In this document: piece by piece, positions 48,440-59,536 of the stretch
How positions within the stretch are numbered: position 1 is the stretch's first letter
Layout: every line of letters begins with the position of its first letter
Source of the DNA: Aquatica leii
Lineage: Eukaryota; Arthropoda; Insecta; Coleoptera; Lampyridae
Assembly: GCA_035610365.1 (NCBI GenBank)
Contig: CM069434.1
Coordinates: 100,614,806 to 100,678,805 of the forward strand
DNA length: 64,000 nt
Direction of reading: 5' to 3'
Notes under the pieces: generated by a model
Databases searched by the model: none
Told to the model about the DNA's origin: nothing
Seen by the model: the letters and a program-made list of their open reading frames with translations, nothing else
Program-made: the position numbers and the translations under genes

Positions 48440-48945
48440 ATATCAAATTGTCGGCTGTTTGATAGGTATTAATAGCAAACTGTAATCATAATTGATATAG
48501 CTGTCACAAGATAATTCTAAAAAATATAATATAAGTTAATAAATTTTTAATTTTTTGTACAGTTATATCATTAAATATAATGTAAAGTAATACATTTATT
48601 TATATAAATTTAAAGATCATCGAATTAACAAATTTTTTGATGCTTTTTAAAGCTTGGAACTTAGTGTTCATTTTACCGCACCGTGACAATAATACACTAC
48701 TGTCATATAACAATGTGTGTAAAAGTCAACTTACATTTGATGCACAAAGAATTGTAAAATACCGTTTACCCTTAAGAAAATTAAAAGTATATTTGTCAAT
48801 GGATATATACAATTTCTAAACTTCTTGCAGCTGTAACAGAAAAATTTTTGGGATTTTTAAAATTTGGATTTCAACACAACAAATGCTGTAATACGCGTTA
48901 ACTTAATCTAATTAAATCCATATGAACTTTTATATTAAGAAAAGA
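48440..48945. other. AT-rich spacer
   Basis: No feature recognised. A 60-codon frame at 48637-48819 has no known motif. Confidence 0.5.
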
Positions 48946-48949
48946 TGCA

Positions 48950-49235
48950 TTGAATAACATCGCGCAACAAGGTATTGGATATTAAAGAGTTAGCTCAAAA
49001 TGCATTTTCTGATTTAACACCTGAAGATTGGTAAAAGCAATGCAATCATATGTTACATCTTTGTGAAGAAATGTGAAAAGCAAATACTTTAGTGATAAGT
49101 TAAGTTTGACGTTAGCAGTAAATACTGGCGACTCAGATGAGAATGAGCGGGAAACTGAAGAAGGTAAATTTTTAGGCAACGATGATATTAATCAAACCTC
49201 GGTTATATTGTGCTATTTAATAAATAAGAAATAAA
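48950..49235 (+). pseudogene. possible C-terminal transposase fragment
   Basis: A broken run reads DIKELAQNAFSDLTPEDWxK, QCNHMLHLCEE, then NTGDSDENERETEEG. The T-P-E-D-W followed by C/H-V/M-L-x-x-E and an acidic tail is the usual ending of Tc1- or pogo-type transposases. The stops suggest decay. There are no flanking repeats, so this is tentative. Confidence 0.3.
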
Positions 49236-49870
49236 TAAATATGTTGTATTTTGTACCAAAATGAGTATCTGTAATGTAAATTTTTCAATACACAATTTGT
49301 TAAAATGCCGTACTAGTTGTGATTATCATAATTGTATCATATTCGTACAGTGAGCAAGATTGTTCATACGTTATCAGAAAACATTTCTTTGACTACGGTT
49401 TATGCAATTATATATTTGCGTATTAGTCATTTGGGGCGCCTTACATTTTCTAATTTAAAATGGTAGAATCCTAGAAACATTTTATCCTTTCATCAATAAA
49501 TAGAAATTTAAGAAAATCAACAATCTAAAACGATATAAATTTTAATTTAAATTTAATCTTTTCAATTTGTTGTTTACCATCAAGTTATAAGAATCTACAT
49601 TGATTATCCTCGAAAAACGATACAAAAATGTGTTCGTTGTGTACATAAAAACTGCAATGACTAATATAAACTAAAAAAAAAATTGTGTGTGTCAGCTCCG
49701 ACGCACGACTGGAGTTTACTCCTTAAGTTCGATAGTCTAACCAGACGCAAAAAGGGTTTATTTAACTTAAAAAAGATTCATACTGTATGAACGTAAAAAA
49801 TAACTAAACAACAAAATTTCGATGCCAAATGTAGAAAAAAATGAGTCCACATCATCGAGGTTGCACTGTA
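49236..49870. other. AT-rich spacer
   Basis: No gene recognised. The TA at 49869-49870 is the left target copy of the next element. Confidence 0.5.
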
Positions 49871-50012
49871 TACCTTGTGTCCCACGCTAGGGGTACCCCA
49901 TGGGATTTAACATGGGAAAATTGAAATTACTTTTTTCCAGCTTCCCAAATTAAAAAATTGCAAAAATTTTGACGCAGATTTAAAGTGGCACTTAAAACGT
50001 TTCTAAAAACAA

Positions 50013-50457
50013 TTTTTTGATTATAATTTGATAATAAATAAATTAATTACATGCATTTGAAATTCGAAATTTTGAAGGTTTTTCGCGCATGCGATTCAGA
50101 TCGGCTATCTTCGGTTTTTGAAGTAATATGGATGCTAAAATTAAATTGTAGCCCGTCAAATCAACATTATGCAACTTTATTTTTAAGGAAATGGAAATTT
50201 GAAGAACAAAGACTAGAAAAATTACATTTGAAAGTTTTCTGTAGCAGACTAGAAAAAAAATAATTAATCAAACATAAATTTACATTTACACAGGTATCTA
50301 CGAACGCTCATCGTGGTACCAATAGGTCGAACGCAGGAAGATTGCTCGAATAATCGTCGTGCAGAAAAATTCATTTAAATTGAGAATTTGTGGCTCTGTA
50401 AAAGGCCTTTTTAACATTGTCGATCCGTTGCTTGGTGAAACGACCACGGCGAATCAC
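50013..50457. other. non-transposase interior next to left TIR
   Basis: This lies between the left TIR and the transposase stop. A plus-strand frame of 70 codons (50051-50263) has no recognisable motif. It may be chance. Confidence 0.4.
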
Positions 50458-51125
50458 CTATTTGGGTATGAGGTGTTCAAAAATGCCTCCTGCTTGAACT
50501 GTACAATAAGTTAGCCGTTCAACAAATCTTTTTCGTGTTTCGGCTAATTTACGAATGGTAATAGCTCGGCATATCACTTGAATTTCATCTTTTAGTGCGT
50601 CCCTATTTTCACACCGTTTTTCTCCTTTGAATAATTTTTCTTTTATGTAACTCCACAAAAAAAATCGCTCGGGTTTAAATTAGGTGACCTAGCAGGCCAT
50701 GTAATGGGACCATTCTTGCCAATCCATTGATTTGGAAATGCTTCATTCAGAAGCCCAGTGTTTAGTCTAGTAGTATGGGCTGGAACATCATCCTGCATAA
50801 AACAAACTTGGTGATTTTCACCCGCAACATCATTTAGTTATGGAAACACTTCTTCTAGAGAAGGTAATGGTATTTTATGGAAGTAAGTGTACCTTCAATG
50901 AAAAAAGGACCAATAACATGACTTCCCAGCAAGCCCATCCAAACATTGACAGTTTGTCGCCATTGACTTGGTCCATTTACTACTTTGTGTGGATTTTCGA
51001 GAGACCATGTACGATTATTTTGTCGATTTGGTCTTTCATCAAGTCCAAATGAACATTCATCCGAAAAACAAATGTTTTTTAGAAAATCGCGATTGGTATT
51101 GTTCATTTCGGTGATTATTTCAATT
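50458..51125 (-). pseudogene. Tc1/mariner transposase, N-terminally truncated
   Basis: The sequence begins at about 51125 with EMNNTNRDFLKNICFSDECS, holding the first acid (FSDE). It continues NRQNNRTWSLENPHKVVNGP, VNVWMGLLGSHVIGPFFIEG, then in another frame VCFMQDDVPAHTTRLN with the second acid, WIGKNGPITWPARSPNLNPS, where the third acid is Asn, and after a one-base loss in an A8 run (about 50663) WSYIKEKLFKGEKRC to GIFEHLIPK, stop at 50458. The HTH DNA-binding half is missing: only about 50 bases separate the catalytic domain from the right TIR. There is one stop near 50838. It cannot be active, but its long TIRs might be mobilised by an intact relative. Confidence 0.8.
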
Positions 51126-51315
51126 TCAAATCCATGTAATTAATTTATTAATTATCAAATTATAATAAAAAAATTGTTTTTAGAAACATTTTAAGTGCCA
51201 CTTTAAATCTGCGTCAAAATTTTTGCAATTTTTTAATTTGGGAAGCAGGAAAAAAATAATTTCAATTTTCCCATGTTAAATCCCATGGGGTACCCCTAGC
51301 GTGAAACACAACGTA

Positions 51316-51900
51316 TACATATATATTAAACATGAGGTCAAGTAACAATTTTGTAATTGAAAAGAATGACACATTGAGTTTAGTTTCCAATCTTCGTAAA
51401 TCTACATTACAGACTCTTTGGAATAATATGACGCGATGATTAAAATTACATATACATATATATATATATATATAAAGTCGGGTTAGTTACACTATTTATA
51501 ACTCAAGAACGGCTACATATATTTTTATAATTTTTAATTTGTTGGATTTTTTCGGCCCCAAATTGCAGAATAACAATTGGGAATTTGAAAAAAAAAAATT
51601 ATTGATTTTTCTTATGTATTTTAAAACTTTATTATTAATAATATTGATATTTAAAGAAAAAAACTTAAAAAAAATTTTTTTAAATTAATTATAAACGATT
51701 AAAAATTGATAAAATTTAAAAAAAAATCACGTGACTATAAACGCGCCATGATTGGTCGCCATCGTTGTGACGTCATAATGTTATAGCTATTTAATAACAG
51801 TACAGCGTTTACACGTTATTACACGTAACTAGACAATAATATTGAAAATTTATTGCTAAAAAACGAGTTGTTAGTTGATTCCGATTAGCTATGTGTGATA
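51316..51900. other. AT-rich lead-in with (TA)n
   Basis: A (TA)n microsatellite lies at about 51449-51475. The following sequence (GGGTTAGTTACAC, ACTCAAGAACGGCT, then TGACGTCATAATG at about 51769) looks like the 5' end of the repeat that carries the YqaJ-like fragment, but that is not proven. Confidence 0.45.
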
Positions 51901-51903
51901 AGA

Positions 51904-53430
51904 GGATTTATAAAGGCAAAGTCTGATAATATTCCTGACGCTGATATATTTATGATAACCATTTTTTAAAAAAATGACGTTCGGTTTAATTCTGCTGAAG
52001 TTCGAGGTGCCAAGACATCAGAGCTGGGCAGTAGTTAAGCTACTAATCTAACTATTTTATTGTTGACGTTAGTTGTATTCTACATATTCAAGTTACTTTA
52101 ATTTCATAATGTAACTGTAGTTAGAATAAGTTACTTTTTTGGTGTAATTGTATTTAAAAAGTAGTTAGCTACCCTTTTTTAACTACAAAAATAGTTAAAC
52201 TACATTTATAATAGCTTAACTACTTTACTAGTAATTAAACCACTTTATTAGCGGCTTCAATTATATGGAATTGCAACAATTATTCAGCTTGCATTGCAGT
52301 TTTGCAGGTAAAACGTGTCATTCAAGTGATAAACGCTAACGCAGAAATAAACATGGATGTAAAGACTATTCAAAAATTGTTGTAAATGCAGCAAACCTAA
52401 ATTGTTTCAAAATGTTAAATGCCACTGATCTAAACGTAAACAAAGTATTACAAAATGAAGATTTTTTGATTTTGATGAACGTGGTTTGTCTAAAACTTAC
52501 ATATTTCTTTTGATACTGAGAATGAACATGCTCACAAAACCAGAAGAATAGAACTAGAACTGTTAAAACACCTGGAAGATAACAGAATTCATATATCTAT
52601 GTAAGATGATGATAAGATTATTAAAAAAATGTTCATTGGACACAGTATAATTTTAATTTAATTTTAATCGGCGCTGTCGAGCGATTATTTTCGTTTTCCA
52701 CTCATAAATTCGCCCAAAAGAAATGCATTGGCTGATGCTCTTTTTGGAAAGTTAGTTTTATGAAAAGGAAATGAATATCGAATACCACAATCAGTTTATT
52801 ACTTTAAGTTCTGTTTTTTAAAGGTTTATTTTATTAATTTTTTTTTGAGAATTTGTAATAAAATACATGATAATAGGTTTTATTGTTTTCGTGTGAGCGT
52901 GATTAATTTACTTTGTCTTCTTTAATGTAATAATAATTCAGTGTCTATAGGTACTTATGTTGTTATGTTATGACTAAAAGTGGTATAACATAAATCGTCT
53001 CAGAACTTTTTCTTCAAGTAGTTGAAAAAAATAAGTTATATTTTAGAATACGACCGTTGAGTAGTTAGTAACCTAACTACTTTTCGATTTATGGTAGTTA
53101 GTAGTTAGTAACTTACACTACTTTTAAAAAATAGTAACTTTAGTTAGTAGTTAACTACTTTTACAAAGTAACTTGCCCAGCTCTGCAAGACATCAAGCTA
53201 AGTCTGTTAAAAAATAATATAATAAATGAAAATATTTAATTTTAAGTATTTATTCTCCATTATATTAAATATAATTATTTATTTCATAAATAGTAGAGCA
53301 TCGCGTGAGAGTTACGACGACAAAGCTGTAAGTTATAATTCAACTAAGTCGTAAAAATAATATTTGTATTGTAAAAGGATGGGTATGTCCAGAACACCGA
53401 GTTCGGAGTAAAGCTTATTTGAATATTTAA
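51904..53430 (+). pseudogene. YqaJ/SWIM-type repeat protein fragment, interrupted
   Basis: The first part (51904-52018) reads GFIKAKSDNIPDADIFMI, then NSAEVRGAKTS. The second part (about 53294-53430), after an AG acceptor-like site, reads SRASRESYDDKAVSYN and CIVKGWVCPEHRVRSKAY. I recall these blocks, in this order, at the N-terminus of a multicopy insect protein with a SWIM-like zinc motif and a C-terminal YqaJ exonuclease domain (lambda-exonuclease fold). Neither of those C-terminal domains is present here. The fragment is broken and truncated, and a hAT transposon sits between the parts. It could be a mobile-element gene or a retained host duplicate. Confidence 0.55.
52019..53185 (+). mobile_element. 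hAT transposon with 8-bp target duplication
   Basis: The ends are CAGAGCTGGGCA... and ...TTGCCCAGCTCTG, flanked by the perfect duplication CAAGACAT (52011-52018 and 53186-53193). Subterminal AGTTA/TAACTACT motifs recur many times on both sides. At 1167 bp it is too short for a full hAT gene. A transposase tail survives near 52675-52770 (AVERLFSFSTHKFAQKK, then FGKLVL), the dimerisation region, with frameshifts. It is a decayed, internally shortened copy inserted in the YqaJ-like fragment. Confidence 0.9.
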
Positions 53431-55140
53431 CAATGACAACAGAATTAAATATATCAAAACACTGTACTTATTATTTCTGTATCAACTGCAATGAGTACAA
53501 ACTAACATTATGACGTCACATGCGCTTGGGTTTGTTCGGGAACTGTCGGTGTGTCTTCGGTACTGGATTCAAAAATTAGTTTTTATTTTGAAATCCCTTT
53601 TGAATTATTACGAAAAAAAAATAGTTTTGTTATAAAACTTATAATATAGTAGTATATCTTTCCATTTATCACAAAAAAATTTTTTTTTCAAAAACCCAAT
53701 TAAGACATCGGAACAATTCCCGGAAAAAATTATTTTCTAATAAATTTTGTATGGAAAGGCTTCTTTGATGATATTTGAGGACGGATTGGCTGATTTCAAA
53801 GAATTTTTTTAGTTCGTCTCGGCCGCGTATTAGAAAAAAAGGGAAAAAAAAGCAAATCACAGAAAAAACCGCTGATCCATGACAGAAACAAAAATCAACA
53901 TGACGTACGCTTATTCCGGTAATGCCATTAGATGACGTTGTATGCATTCTCATTTGACAGCTGCTTTCTAACTGTGCAGACCTTACATTTAAATTTGATT
54001 ACCTAACAAGAAAGAAGTGATTTTAAAAAGGTTGAATTTGATGAAGTGCACATTGTGAAAGGTTATATCGTTTGTCATTGTGCAGGTATCGACAACCAAT
54101 CTAATCGCTCATGTTAGACTGTGTGCTTGACTGCCGAACTTTTGCAATTTTGTCTCAATAACAACTGGTTGAGTGAACGAGCAATTCTTGCGGTAAAGAA
54201 CAAAGATGTGGATCACTTCACAATTCAAAATTAAATCGCTAGTCCACTGCATTCCTTCAAATCTATTGACTGTGTAACAAACAAATATAAAACAATCAAC
54301 TATATAACAATTTTTTTTAATCATTGGATGTGCCTGCTTTGCCACCGCACAGTTTACAACTAAAAGTTGTCTTGGTAATCATCATGCTTCGAAATTTGAA
54401 CTAACAATAACTATATAACGGGACACGTTTAGTGGTGAAAAAACTCATTCGAGTCTAAACGAATTCAATTTCCGATTCGTCTTGCATTCGCCATAACGAT
54501 CAACAAATTGCAAATTGTGAGTGTTTGTAGCCTGTCTATCCGCTTTGTTTGTTCTCACACCTGACAACAAAATAATAAAAGTCTTATAATCACAATGTGT
54601 TTCAATGAAGGGAATCGACTTGACTTCAACCTATCAGAAAATGGTGGAAAAATACTACGCAAATCATTTGGATTGCTACCACAAACTACATTTAATTAAA
54701 TGTATTTAGCTTCCATTTCATTTTGATTTTTGTACATTTAATTCCTTTTATCAAATTAAAAACTGATGCAACTTTGGAACGACTAAAGTAATCGATATCT
54801 TCCGACTTAAGAGTTTAGTCAAGCATCTGGTGTTGAGGTTACTTAATCTTTTTCTCTTTTTTTGTTTGCGTTTGTTTACATCGTGTGTTAAAACAACTAT
54901 TTACATAAAACATCCAAAACTGAAAAAAAAACTGGTGTGGTCACCACACGACTTTTCTATAAGGAATGATGAAGGAATGTCCACATATTTTTTAAGGTTA
55001 TGTTGTCATAAAACCATTTTGAAGTGATATGTACACGTTTTGATTTTGATATTTGTTATTACATTTTGCGAATTATTATGCAAAATGTTCTCTGATATAC
55101 ATTATCATATGTTCTGATACTGGAAATAGCTTAAAAATAC
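53431..55140. other. unassigned sequence
   Basis: No gene recognised. The minus-strand frame at 53669-53953 (94 codons) has a plausible composition (MRMHTTSSNGITGIS...) but no known motif. The frame at 54109-54345 is likewise unassigned. A TGACGTCA box at 53511 resembles the one at 51769. Confidence 0.4.
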
Positions 55141-55196
55141 TTTGGGGACAAATAAATCGATATTTTCAAAGTCCCCATGGTAATTTGTATGCTTCC
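55141..55196. repeat. 56-bp repeat shared with the palindrome centre
   Basis: The sequence from TGGGGACAAATAAATCGATA to TTTGTATGCTTC is also found at 57347-57402, the symmetry centre of the neighbouring 4.3-kb inverted repeat, in the same orientation. It contains its own short hairpin (GGGGAC..GTCCCC). Confidence 0.9.
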
Positions 55197-55200
55197 TATA

Positions 55201-56633
55201 TGTCAATATATATATAAAGTAATCGTTGTTGTTTTTGTTACCGTTAAGATCTCTAATATAAAAAAAACACCAGTGTGCATTTTCATGTGTATTTATTGAT
55301 AAAATATAGTTATTTACAACAGGTTATGTGCCCAGTTCGCGTAGATCAATAAATACATATATAAAATTCGGTACACATGTAGTGAAAGGTTAGGTTGTGC
55401 GGCGTCATTTGTTTTTTAAAGTAAACACGTTTTTTGCTATTTTATATTTAAAAATAAAAAAATGAGTTTGGATTTCAAACAACAAATTGAAAAACTCGAG
55501 GAACTGAAAAATTGGAGCAAGTGGAAGCGGCAAATGAAATTATTGCTGACACACCAAGATCTCTATAACTGAGTGGTTCGTGCAAAAGTTGCGCCAGTTT
55601 TGGAAGAAGGCAAGATTTCTGATTACCCTAATTTTGTAAAAAAACAAAAAGAATTTAGGAGAATAGACGCGTTAATCCAACTAATTTTGGTCAGTACGTT
55701 GGATGAAAATAACGTAGAGTTGACAGCTACATGTAGAAGTTCAAACAAAATGTGGTTAAAGTTGTTGAGTGTGTATGAACAAAGCTCAGGGCAGAGAGTC
55801 GATAGATTGATGGAATAGTTTTTTAAACTCACAAAGGATCCATGTGATAGCTTCAAAGAAACTTTCATCAGTTTAACGACGAACTGGAACGATTCGTTAA
55901 GAACAAGTTGCCGGATCTACTACTGGTGAGTCGGATTATGTCTACGATACCAGTAAAGTATTTCGAATTCAAAAATGTTTGGGAATCGGTCAAAGTAGAA
56001 GACAAAACCATTAACCTTCTTCTGAAAAGACTGAGTTTGATTGAAATGGGATTCTTAAACAAGCATGATGAGGACGTTGCTCTAGTTGGTGCTAGGAAAG
56101 CAAGTCATGCAGGTAACGAAATAAAATTTAATAAAAAAACTGTGTACAAATACTTTAAATGCCATAAGGCGGGACATTTTTTTAAGCATTGTCTTTTAAA
56201 GTCCAACCAAAAACAGGAACACACAGGACAAAACAGAAAAAATACCCCACATCTACAAGGCAAAGCTTTTGTTGCAACATCTGACGTACAAAAATTAGAT
56301 GCTGATGTGTTAACGAAAGCGTTACCCAGAGTAAAACATGACAATTGTGTGTATGGGTTGAAAATGTCAAACCCTAGTAATAGTCAGGTTAATTAAGTAT
56401 TTATGTAATGTATGCAATTTGCCTACTTAAAAAGGGAAAGTATTTAAAATAAGCTGCATTTATTTTCTGTGGTTATGCGTTGGCAACATTGCTTCAATGT
56501 ATTTTGACACAGTATGTCTATATAATATAAAGTAATCGTTGTTGTTTTTGTTACCGTTAAGATCTCTAACATAAAAAAACACTAGTGTGCATTTTCGTGT
56601 GTATATATTGATAAAATACAGTTATTTACAACA
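55201..56633 (+). mobile_element. shortened Copia-type retrotransposon fossil (left arm)
   Basis: The LTRs are 55201-55321 and 56515-56633 (about 120 bp, TGTC...ACAACA). The primer-binding site GGTTATGTGCCCAGTTCGCG at 55322 is like the tRNA-iMet half-site used by Copia elements. Gag (about 55462-56280) has the UBN2-type fold text WSKWKRQMKLLLTHQDL and LWLKLLSVYEQ-type helices, and a CCHC-like knuckle near 56150-56200. A few terminal residues of pol (DADVLTKALPR) precede the 3' end. Most of pol is absent and the gag frame is broken, so it is a non-autonomous fossil. Confidence 0.8.
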
Positions 56634-58100
56634 ATTTTTAATAATATGTGTTTTTTTAAAGAGAATACCAGGTTCAAATTCCTTCTTTTGGTAATACGGA
56701 TTTTTGCTAGTCCGGAGCAGTCCGGTTTTTACTAGTCCGGATAATCAAAAAATTTCTGTACATAATTTTTAAATGAATTTAAGGCATGGATCAGCTCTTG
56801 GTAAGATAATTTTGACTTTCCTGTAAAAAAAACATAGCGATCGCAATTTTGTTTCAAAAAATAATAATTTTACGTTTCAAGGTCTCCTGAATCAGAAAAA
56901 TGTATTTTTGACAAAAAAAATTTGGGTGTAGTAACCTGAAATTTGGTATACAGTTGGTTTTTCATATTCTCTCGGTTCTATCAAAAGATGGGTCTGATAA
57001 AGATACCGGAGGTAAGTGTATCCGCCATTTTTAACAGTTTTTTTATATAATTTTGTACGTATGTAAATTATTCGAATTATTTTTACAGTTTCTTGTAGAG
57101 TTAATTCTTTCTAACAATTTATTCAAACATAATTATTTTCTAACATTAACAGTTTATTAGATATTTGATTTATAATTTTAAGTAAATTCCATATATAATC
57201 CTAGGTTCTAATCCTGTTTACGACGATTTTTTTCAGAATAAAATTTCATAACTTGAAGGAAAAGCGTTAAAAAACAACAATTTTTCTCTATATTCTTTTG
57301 ACTTGTTTATATCGTGTGTCCCGGAAATTCTGAAGCATACAAATTACCATGGGGACAAATAAATCGATATTTTCAAAGTCCCCATGGTAATTTGTATGCT
57401 TCAGAATTTCCGGGACACACGATATAAACAAGTCAAAAGAATATAGAGAAAAATTGTTGTTTTTTAACGCTTTTCCTTCAAGTTATGAAATTTTATTCTG
57501 AAAAAAATCGTCGTAAACAGGATTAGAACCTAGGATTATATATGGAATTTACTTTAAATTATAAATCAAATATCTAATAAACTGTTAATGTTAGAAAATA
57601 ATTATATTTAAATAAATTGTTAGAAAGAATTAACTCTACAAGAAACTGTAAAAATAATTCGAATAATTTACATACGTACAAAATTATATAAAAAAACTGT
57701 TAAAAATGGCGGATACACTTACCTCCGGTATCTTTATCAGACCCATCTTTTGATAGAACCGAGAGAATATGAAAAACCAACTGTATACCAAATTTCAGGT
57801 TACTACACCCAAATTTTTTTTGTCAAAAATACATTTTTCTGATTCAGGAGACCTTGAAACGTAAAATTATTATTTTTTGAAACAAAATTGCGATCGCTAT
57901 GCTTTTCTTACAGGAAAGTCAAAATTATCTTACCAAGAGCTGATCCATGCCTTAAATTCATTTAAAAATTATGTACAAAAATTTTTTGATTATCCGGACT
58001 AGTAAAAACCGGACTGCTCCGGACTAGCAAAAATCCGTATTACCAAAAGAAGGAATTTGAACCTGGTATTCTCTTTAAAAAAACACATATTATTAAAAAT
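56634..58100. repeat. inner arms of the palindrome, non-coding
   Basis: Each half (56634-57357 and 57380-58100) carries three AGTCCGG motifs within 40 bases (about 56709-56750 and its mirror). At the centre is a hairpin whose outer sequence, TCGTGTGTCCCGGAAATTCT, looks like a transposon end. No open frame of interest. The AGTCCGG cluster recalls Tigger-type MITE ends, but I cannot define a separate element. Confidence 0.6.
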
Positions 58101-59536
58101 TGTTGTAAATAACTGTATTTTATCAATATATACACACGAAAATGCACACTAGTGTTTTTTTATGTTAGAGATCTTAACGGTAACAAAAACAACAACGATT
58201 ACTTTATATTATATAGACATACTGTGTCAAAATACATTGAAGCAATGTTGCCAACGCATAACCACAGAAAATAAATGCAGCTTATTTTAAATACTTTCCC
58301 TTTTTAAGTAGGCAAATTGCATACATTACATAAATACTTAATTAACCTGACTATTACTAGGGTTTGACATTTTCAACCCATACACACAATTGTCATGTTT
58401 TACTCTGGGTAACGCTTTCGTTAACACATCAGCATCTAATTTTTGTACGTCAGATGTTGCAACAAAAGTTTTACCTTGTAGATGTGGGGTATTTTTTCTG
58501 TTTTGTCCTGTGTGTTCCTGTTTTTGGTTGGACTTTAAAAGACAATGCTTAGAAAAATGTCCCGCCTTATGGCATTTAAAGTATTTGTACACAGTTTTTT
58601 TATTAAATTTTATTTCGTTACCTGCATGACTTGCTTTCCTAGCACCAACTAGAGCAACGTCCTCATCATGCTTGTTTAAGAATCCCATTTCAATCAAACG
58701 CAGTCTTTCCAGAAGAAGGTTAATGGTTTTGTCTTCTACTTTGACCGATTCCCAAACATTTTTGAATTCGAAATACTTTACTGGTATCGTAGACATAATC
58801 CGACTCACCAGTAGTAGATCCGGCAACTTGTTCTTAACGAATCGTTCCAGTTCGTCGTTAAACTGATGAAAGTTTCTTTGAAGCTATCACATGGATCCTT
58901 TGTGAGTTTAAAAAACTATTTCATCAATCTATTGACTCTCTGCCCTAAGCTTTGTTCATACACACTCAACAACTTTAACCACATTTTGTTTGAACTTCTA
59001 CATGTAGCTGTCAACTCTACGTTATTTTCATCCAACGTACTGACCAAAATTAGTTGGATTAACGCGTCTATTCTCTTAAATTCTTTTTGTTTTTTTAACA
59101 AAATTAGGGTAATCAGAAATCTTGCCTTCTTCCAAAACTGGCGCAACTTTTGCACGAACCACTCAGTTATAGAGATCTTGGTGTGTCAGCAATAATTTCA
59201 TTTGCCGCTTCCACTTGCTCCAATTTTTCAGTTCCTCGAGTTTTTCAATTTGTTGTTTGAAATCCAAACTCATTTTTTTATTTTTAAATATAAAATAGCA
59301 AAAAACGTGTTTACTTTAAAAAACAAATGACGCCGCACAACCTAACCTTTCACTACATGTGTACCGAATTTTATATATGTATTTATTGATCTACGCGAAC
59401 TGGGCACATAACCTGTTGTAAATAACTATATTTTATCAATAAATACACATGAAAATGCACACTGGTGTTTTTTTTTTATATTAGAGATCTTAACGGTAAC
59501 AAAAACAACAACGATTACTTTATATATATATTGACA
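58101..59536 (-). mobile_element. shortened Copia-type retrotransposon fossil (right arm)
   Basis: This is the mirror copy of the left-arm element. The LTRs are 59414-59536 (5', minus strand) and 58101-58219. It has the same primer-binding site, the same gag with knuckle, and the same short pol tail (KLDADVLTKALPRVKHD, frame 58338-58826). It lacks the same part of pol as its partner, which shows that both descend from one shortened copy rather than from two independent insertions. Confidence 0.8.

Larger units (their letters stand above)
49871..51315 (-). mobile_element. Tc1/mariner-superfamily transposon with long TIRs
   Basis: Terminal inverted repeats of about 140 bp (49871-50012 and about 51175-51315) share CACGCTAGGGGTACCCCATG and TGACGCAGATTTAAAGTGGC. 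Both ends abut TA (49869-49870 and 51316-51317). The transposase relic is on the minus strand (50458-51125). Long TIRs plus a TA target are typical of Tc1/mariner elements. The arms are well conserved, so the copy is fairly recent despite a crippled gene. Confidence 0.85.
55201..59536. repeat. 4.3-kb near-perfect palindrome of two Copia-type fossils
   Basis: The left arm 55201-57357 and right arm 57380-59536 are reverse complements along their length, with a scatter of mismatches and small indels. The spacer is about 21 bases at the centre (about 57358-57379). Each arm holds one shortened Copia-type element with LTRs, plus about 720 bp of non-coding sequence between the element and the centre. 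TATA is present on both outer sides. The arms differ enough (roughly a percent or so by eye) that this is unlikely to be a simple read-through artefact. Confidence 0.85.

Noticed and set aside
53669-53953. 94-codon minus-strand frame as a host gene
   Set aside because: No recognisable domain, start context or splice sites. It could not be told from chance.
55201-59536. Palindrome as a trivial hairpin-read assembly error
   Set aside because: The arms carry scattered differences and the outer flanks differ, which argues for a real, aged duplication, although long reads should confirm it.
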